Part shown: in pieces, positions 4,883 through 7,573 of the stretch
Numbering within the stretch: position 1 is the first letter of the stretch
Layout: every line of letters starts with the position of its first letter
DNA from: Clostridia bacterium
GTDB taxonomy: Bacteria; Bacillota; Clostridia; Saccharofermentanales; UBA5734
DNA length: 7,573 nt
Reading direction: 5' to 3'
Assembly: GCA_018056585.1 (NCBI GenBank)
Contig: JAGPFK010000063.1
Coordinates: 1-7,573 of the forward strand
The notes under the pieces: generated by a model
Database searches by the model: none
Seen by the model: the letters and a program-made list of their open reading frames with translations, nothing else
Told to the model about the DNA's origin: nothing
Position numbers and translations under genes: made by a program

Positions 4883-6809
4883 GCTCTTGCTGTTGGTCCG
4901 CTTCTTCCAATTCTTTTATCCAGACCTTGACGACAGCGTCGCTGGGCATATGCCAGTCACCCCTCGGAGATAAAGAGATACAACTGACTTTTGGGCCATC
5001 CGGCATACAAGAGCGTTTGAATTGCTGAGAAAAGAAGCGCTTCAGAAAAACAATCAGCCACTGGCGGATGACGCAAGGCTCATAGCGCCCGGCAAAAGCT
5101 GAGGTGGCCAGTCGTAAAATCTTAGATGGTGTAAATCCATGGCGAACCCAATAGTATAAAAAGAAGTCATGCAGGTCATAAGGACCGATCAGGTGTTCTG
5201 TACTTTGCGTGATTTCTCCATGATCAGATGGAAGAAGCTCAGGGCTGATGGGTGTTTGTGCAATATCCAGCAGCACTTCCTTTTGTTTTGGATCACAGCT
5301 GCCGGCCGCATAACGGATGAGATGCCGGATCAGCGTTTTGGGAACTGAACTGTTCACTCCATACATGGACATGTGATCGGCGTTGTAGGTGGTAAAGCCA
5401 AGAGCGAGTTCTGACAGATCGCCGGTTCCAACCACGAGACCCTTGACCTTGTTGGCCAAATCCATGAGGATTTGTGTTCGTTCTCGTGCCTGAGCATTTT
5501 CATAGGTGACATCTGTGCAATGGGGATCGTGCCCAATATCTTTAAAATGCTGCAAGACCGCGTCATGGATGGGAATCTCAAGAAGGCTTGTCTGATAAAA
5601 CCGGGCGAGTGCGAGCGCGTTCTGGTATGTCCGGTCTGTTGTACCAAATCCCGGCATAATGACGGTGAGGATGTTTTGACGGTCCAGATTGAGCGCGTCG
5701 AAAGCGCGGGCAGTCACCAATAAAGCCAGAGTTGAATCCAGGCCGCCCGACAGACCAATGACCGCGTGTTTAGCGCCGGTGTGTTCCAGCCGCTTTTTAA
5801 GACCCTGCGCCTGAAGCAGGAGCACTTTTTCGCACTGAGCAGCCCTTTTCGCTTCTTCTTCGGCGACAAACGGTTGCGATGAAACGTGCCGGGTCAGCTC
5901 AGTCTGATGCTTCTGAATTGAAAATTCAATCGAACGATAGGACCTTTTTGGCTCCTGGCTGACGGCCCATATCGTCTTTCTTTTTCGCTCGGCAGAAAGC
6001 AACTGCACATCAATTTCAGCCAGGATCAGTCCCGTGCTGAATAAATCAGACTCAATAAGCTTTTGGCCATTCTCATAAATCAGATTGTGACCTGAGAATA
6101 CGAGGTCGGTTGTTGATTCGCCGTCGCCTGCTTCTGCGCAAAGATAGGCACAAATCAAGCTGGCAGAACGACTTTTGACCCATAAACGGCGACAAGCCTC
6201 CATATCAACGGTCTCATTTTGGGCAGACAGGTTTCCGATAACCGTTGCGCCAGCCAGAGCTGCTTCAACCGAAGGTGATGTGAGCGCTCTCATCTCTTCG
6301 CCCATTTCAAACGCCAGGCAGAAATCAGGCATTTCCCGACAGGTGAAAAGCAAATCAGTGCCAAAAGGGACCACCCCGTCCCCGATCGTGCAGGTGCTGC
6401 TGATTTGGCCTCCGCCGGCAAAGTAACGCGATTCATAAAAGGAGGCATCGTCAGATCGATGCGTTTTGGGAACAAGGCCCAGCAAGCGGCCTCGCTGAAA
6501 TACAGCCGTCGCGTTATAGAGCGCGGAACCCATCGTCCATGGAAGGCCAACCGCGCAAACAATATCCCATTTTGCAGTTGCCTTGACCAAATCATGCAAA
6601 GCCGCACGCGCTGCTTTTTGTAAAGCGAGGCTTAAAAAGAGATCGGCGCAGGTATAGCCGGTTAATGAAAGCTCCGGGAAAATGATCAGGCTGGCATCTT
6701 TTTGCGCAGCTTGCCGGATCAGAGACAGGATCTGATCACAATTTCCCCTCACATCTGCGACCTGAATCCGGGGTGTGGCCGCGGCCACACGTAAAAAGCC
6801 GTCCTGCAT
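4872..6809 (-). CDS. nadE: two-domain NAD+ synthetase with substituted glutaminase nucleophile
   Basis: At 645 residues this is a full-length glutamine-type NAD synthetase, which makes NAD+ from deamido-NAD, ATP and glutamine-derived ammonia. The N-terminal nitrilase-like domain (about 5-290) keeps Glu46 (FPELSLTGYTCADLF) and Lys115 (LVPKTH), with F-Y-E at 124-126. The nucleophile position in E-M-G-E-E-M (168-173) is Gly170, where relatives have Cys (E-I-C-E-D-L). The flanking S-P-S, A-L-A-G-A-T-V and N-L-S-A-Q-N-E align without gaps. The C-terminal synthetase domain is intact: the pyrophosphatase loop SGGLDS (354-359), GTGDLSELALG (461-471), YNADHMSMYGVN, IGPYDLHDFF, and FKRSCMPDGPKV near the end. 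Ammonia-dependent synthesis is therefore likely retained while glutamine hydrolysis is doubtful. The start follows AGAGGA (6815-6820) by 5 bases. Its tail overlaps the convergent membrane-protein gene. Confidence 0.95.
   Translation of the reverse strand: MQDGFLRVAAATPRIQVADVRGNCDQILSLIRQAAQKDASLIIFPELSLTGYTCADLFLSLALQKAARAALHDLVKATAKWDIVCAVGLPWTMGSALYNATAVFQRGRLLGLVPKTHRSDDASFYESRYFAGGGQISSTCTIGDGVVPFGTDLLFTCREMPDFCLAFEMGEEMRALTSPSVEAALAGATVIGNLSAQNETVDMEACRRLWVKSRSASLICAYLCAEAGDGESTTDLVFSGHNLIYENGQKLIESDLFSTGLILAEIDVQLLSAERKRKTIWAVSQEPKRSYRSIEFSIQKHQTELTRHVSSQPFVAEEEAKRAAQCEKVLLLQAQGLKKRLEHTGAKHAVIGLSGGLDSTLALLVTARAFDALNLDRQNILTVIMPGFGTTDRTYQNALALARFYQTSLLEIPIHDAVLQHFKDIGHDPHCTDVTYENAQARERTQILMDLANKVKGLVVGTGDLSELALGFTTYNADHMSMYGVNSSVPKTLIRHLIRYAAGSCDPKQKEVLLDIAQTPISPELLPSDHGEITQSTEHLIGPYDLHDFFLYYWVRHGFTPSKILRLATSAFAGRYEPCVIRQWLIVFLKRFFSQQFKRSCMPDGPKVSCISLSPRGDWHMPSDAVVKVWIKELEEADQQQELKY
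6773..6790. repeat. perfect 18-base palindrome in the start of nadE
   Basis: GTGTGGCCGCGGCCACAC reads identically on both strands and lies in nadE codons 7-13, 20 bases inside the start. It could form a GC-rich hairpin in the nadE mRNA near the ribosome entry site or act as a protein-binding site. It also encodes an Ala-rich stretch, so chance is possible. Confidence 0.6.
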
Positions 6810-6856
6810 AGCAATCCTCTTCTTTCAAACAGAATAACCGATATGAACTTGACATC

Positions 6857-6869
6857 ATTGTATCACAAT
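6857..6869. promoter_or_regulatory. inverted repeat in the nadE leader, possible operator
   Basis: ATTGT-ATC-ACAAT is a perfect 5-base inverted repeat with a 3-base centre. It lies between the predicted nadE -10 and the nadE start, where a repressor could sit. It does not match an operator I can name, and short AT-rich repeats arise easily. Confidence 0.25.
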
Positions 6870-6872
6870 AAA

Positions 6873-6902
6873 TTCCCATCACCCTCTAAGTTATAGTATA
6901 AT
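6873..6902 (+). promoter_or_regulatory. predicted sigma-70-type promoter for the EAL-domain gene
   Basis: TTCCCA (6873-6878, four of six matches), an 18-base spacer and a perfect TATAAT (6897-6902) would start transcription near 6909, about 47 bases before the ATG at 6956. The -10 shares four bases with the divergent nadE -10, so the two promoters should compete for polymerase. Confidence 0.45.
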
Positions 6903-6923
6903 TAAAAATAATAAATCTGCAAA
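6895..6923 (-). promoter_or_regulatory. predicted sigma-70-type promoter for nadE
   Basis: On the minus strand, TTTGCA (6918-6923), a 17-base spacer and TATACT (6895-6900) predict a start near 6888 and a leader of about 80 bases. The -35 is the same as that of the predicted SPT-like promoter. Its -10 overlaps the plus-strand -10 of the EAL gene. Confidence 0.45.
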
Positions 6924-6955
6924 ATTAAATTCAGTCAAAGCGAGGAGGTCGTTCC

Positions 6956-7573
6956 ATGAACATGATCAGCCGGGACCAGATTACAGATGCTCTTGCTCAT
7001 GACCGTTTTCTTCTGTTCGGTCAGCCTAAATGGACACTGGGGAAGAATACCTGCAATACATATGAAGTGTTTATTGATTTAATGATCGCAGAAAATCAGG
7101 AACGCGTCCCTGCCCAGGCTTTTATCCCGGTGATTGAAGCAGACGAGGAATTAACCATGATGTTTGGAACATGGTTTCTTGAGAAGGCATTCAGCAGCGG
7201 CGCGCAGCTGATGAAAAATCTGGGGATGGATCTGAATATTTCCATCAATCTTTTGGCTTTCCAGGCAAACCGGCCGGAATTCGTCGATCGTGTCCGGGAG
7301 ATGATGGAAAAGACCGGCATCACAGGCGAACATGTGCAATTTGAACTCAGCGAGGCGCAGCCATTGAACCAGATCGGCATTCGCAACTTGAACCGTTTGC
7401 GCGAGGAGCTCAACATCAAACTGGTTCTAGGGAATTTTGGGACCGGCTATTCAAATGTTGACCTGCTCCGTCATATTGAGTTTGACATGCTGGAACTCAG
7501 CAAAGACTTTACGGCAAACATCACAGAGTCAGAGCGGGAACTGAAAGTCATCCTCGCCATTTTGCAGATGGCT
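6956..7573 (+). CDS. EAL-domain protein with degenerate active site (3' end outside window)
   Basis: The first 206 residues are visible, starting at ATG 6956 after GAGGAGGT (6942-6949). The EAL fold begins almost at once, with no sensor domain before it: FLLFGQPKWTLGK, then Y-E-V-F in place of E-A-L (Glu37), AFIPVIEADEEL, NIS (Asn94), VQFELSEA (Glu130) and GNFGTGYSNVDLL. Active c-di-GMP phosphodiesterases have DDFGTGYS and L-K-I-D. Here the two metal-binding Asp are Gly159 and Asn160, and the catalytic Lys is Glu180 (L-E-L-S). Hydrolysis is therefore unlikely. Such proteins can act as c-di-GMP receptors or as protein-interaction modules, but which applies here is unknown. The gene diverges from nadE. 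The missing C-terminus holds the last catalytic Glu and could carry another domain. Confidence 0.85.
   Translation, partial: MNMISRDQITDALAHDRFLLFGQPKWTLGKNTCNTYEVFIDLMIAENQERVPAQAFIPVIEADEELTMMFGTWFLEKAFSSGAQLMKNLGMDLNISINLLAFQANRPEFVDRVREMMEKTGITGEHVQFELSEAQPLNQIGIRNLNRLREELNIKLVLGNFGTGYSNVDLLRHIEFDMLELSKDFTANITESERELKVILAILQMA

Noticed and set aside
5354..5723. Frames on both strands inside the nadE synthetase domain.
   Set aside because: They are shadows of conserved nadE coding sequence.
6849..6854. Perfect TTGACA as a -35 for the EAL gene.
   Set aside because: No acceptable -10 lies 16-18 bases downstream. The TATAAT at 6897 is too far away.
7096..7419. Minus-strand frame of 107 codons opposite the EAL gene.
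   Set aside because: The plus-strand frame encodes recognisable EAL motifs through this stretch.

Overview
The base composition is moderate, Shine-Dalgarno sequences are strong and GG-rich (AAGGAGG, GAGGAGG), and GTG starts occur. With a two-domain NadE and sigma-70-like promoters, this suggests a Bacillota-type anaerobe. An outer-membrane lineage such as the Negativicutes is possible, but nothing here settles that. There are no RNA genes, insertion sequences, CRISPR arrays or prophage signs. It reads as chromosomal housekeeping with a few unusual members.

Layout. (1) Positions 1-1675, plus strand: the end of a GlmU-type sugar-1-phosphate nucleotidyltransferase, overlapping by 4 bases a complete phosphohexomutase. 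Together they would run hexose-6-P to hexose-1-P to NDP-hexose. (2) Positions 1658-2890, minus strand: an alpha-oxoamine synthase that resembles bacterial serine palmitoyltransferase more than BioF or Kbl. Its 3' end overlaps the mutase. (3) Positions 3119-4882, plus strand: a glyoxalase-like VOC protein, a small [4Fe-4S] ferredoxin, a zinc-ribbon protein, a possible 25-residue ORF, and a two-TM protein with a possible PH/GRAM-like C-terminus. The last three are chained by overlaps. (4) Positions 4872-6809, minus strand: a full-length glutamine-type NAD synthetase, tail-overlapping the two-TM gene. (5) Position 6956 to the window end, plus strand: the start of an EAL-domain protein.

The most notable observation is in NadE. 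The gapless glutaminase motif that normally reads E-I-C-E-D has Gly where the nucleophilic Cys should be, while the Glu and Lys of the triad and the whole synthetase domain look intact. The EAL protein has also lost its two metal-binding Asp (DDFGTGYS has become GNFGTGYS) and the catalytic Lys. Two divergently transcribed neighbours therefore both look like enzymes with disabled active sites, and their predicted promoters overlap at the -10 elements.

The genes alternate strand in compact blocks. Both convergent junctions have overlapping stop regions (18 and 11 bases) with no strong terminator. The two divergent spacers (2891-3118 and 6810-6955) hold the clearest promoters. No gene-free stretch exceeds 300 bases.
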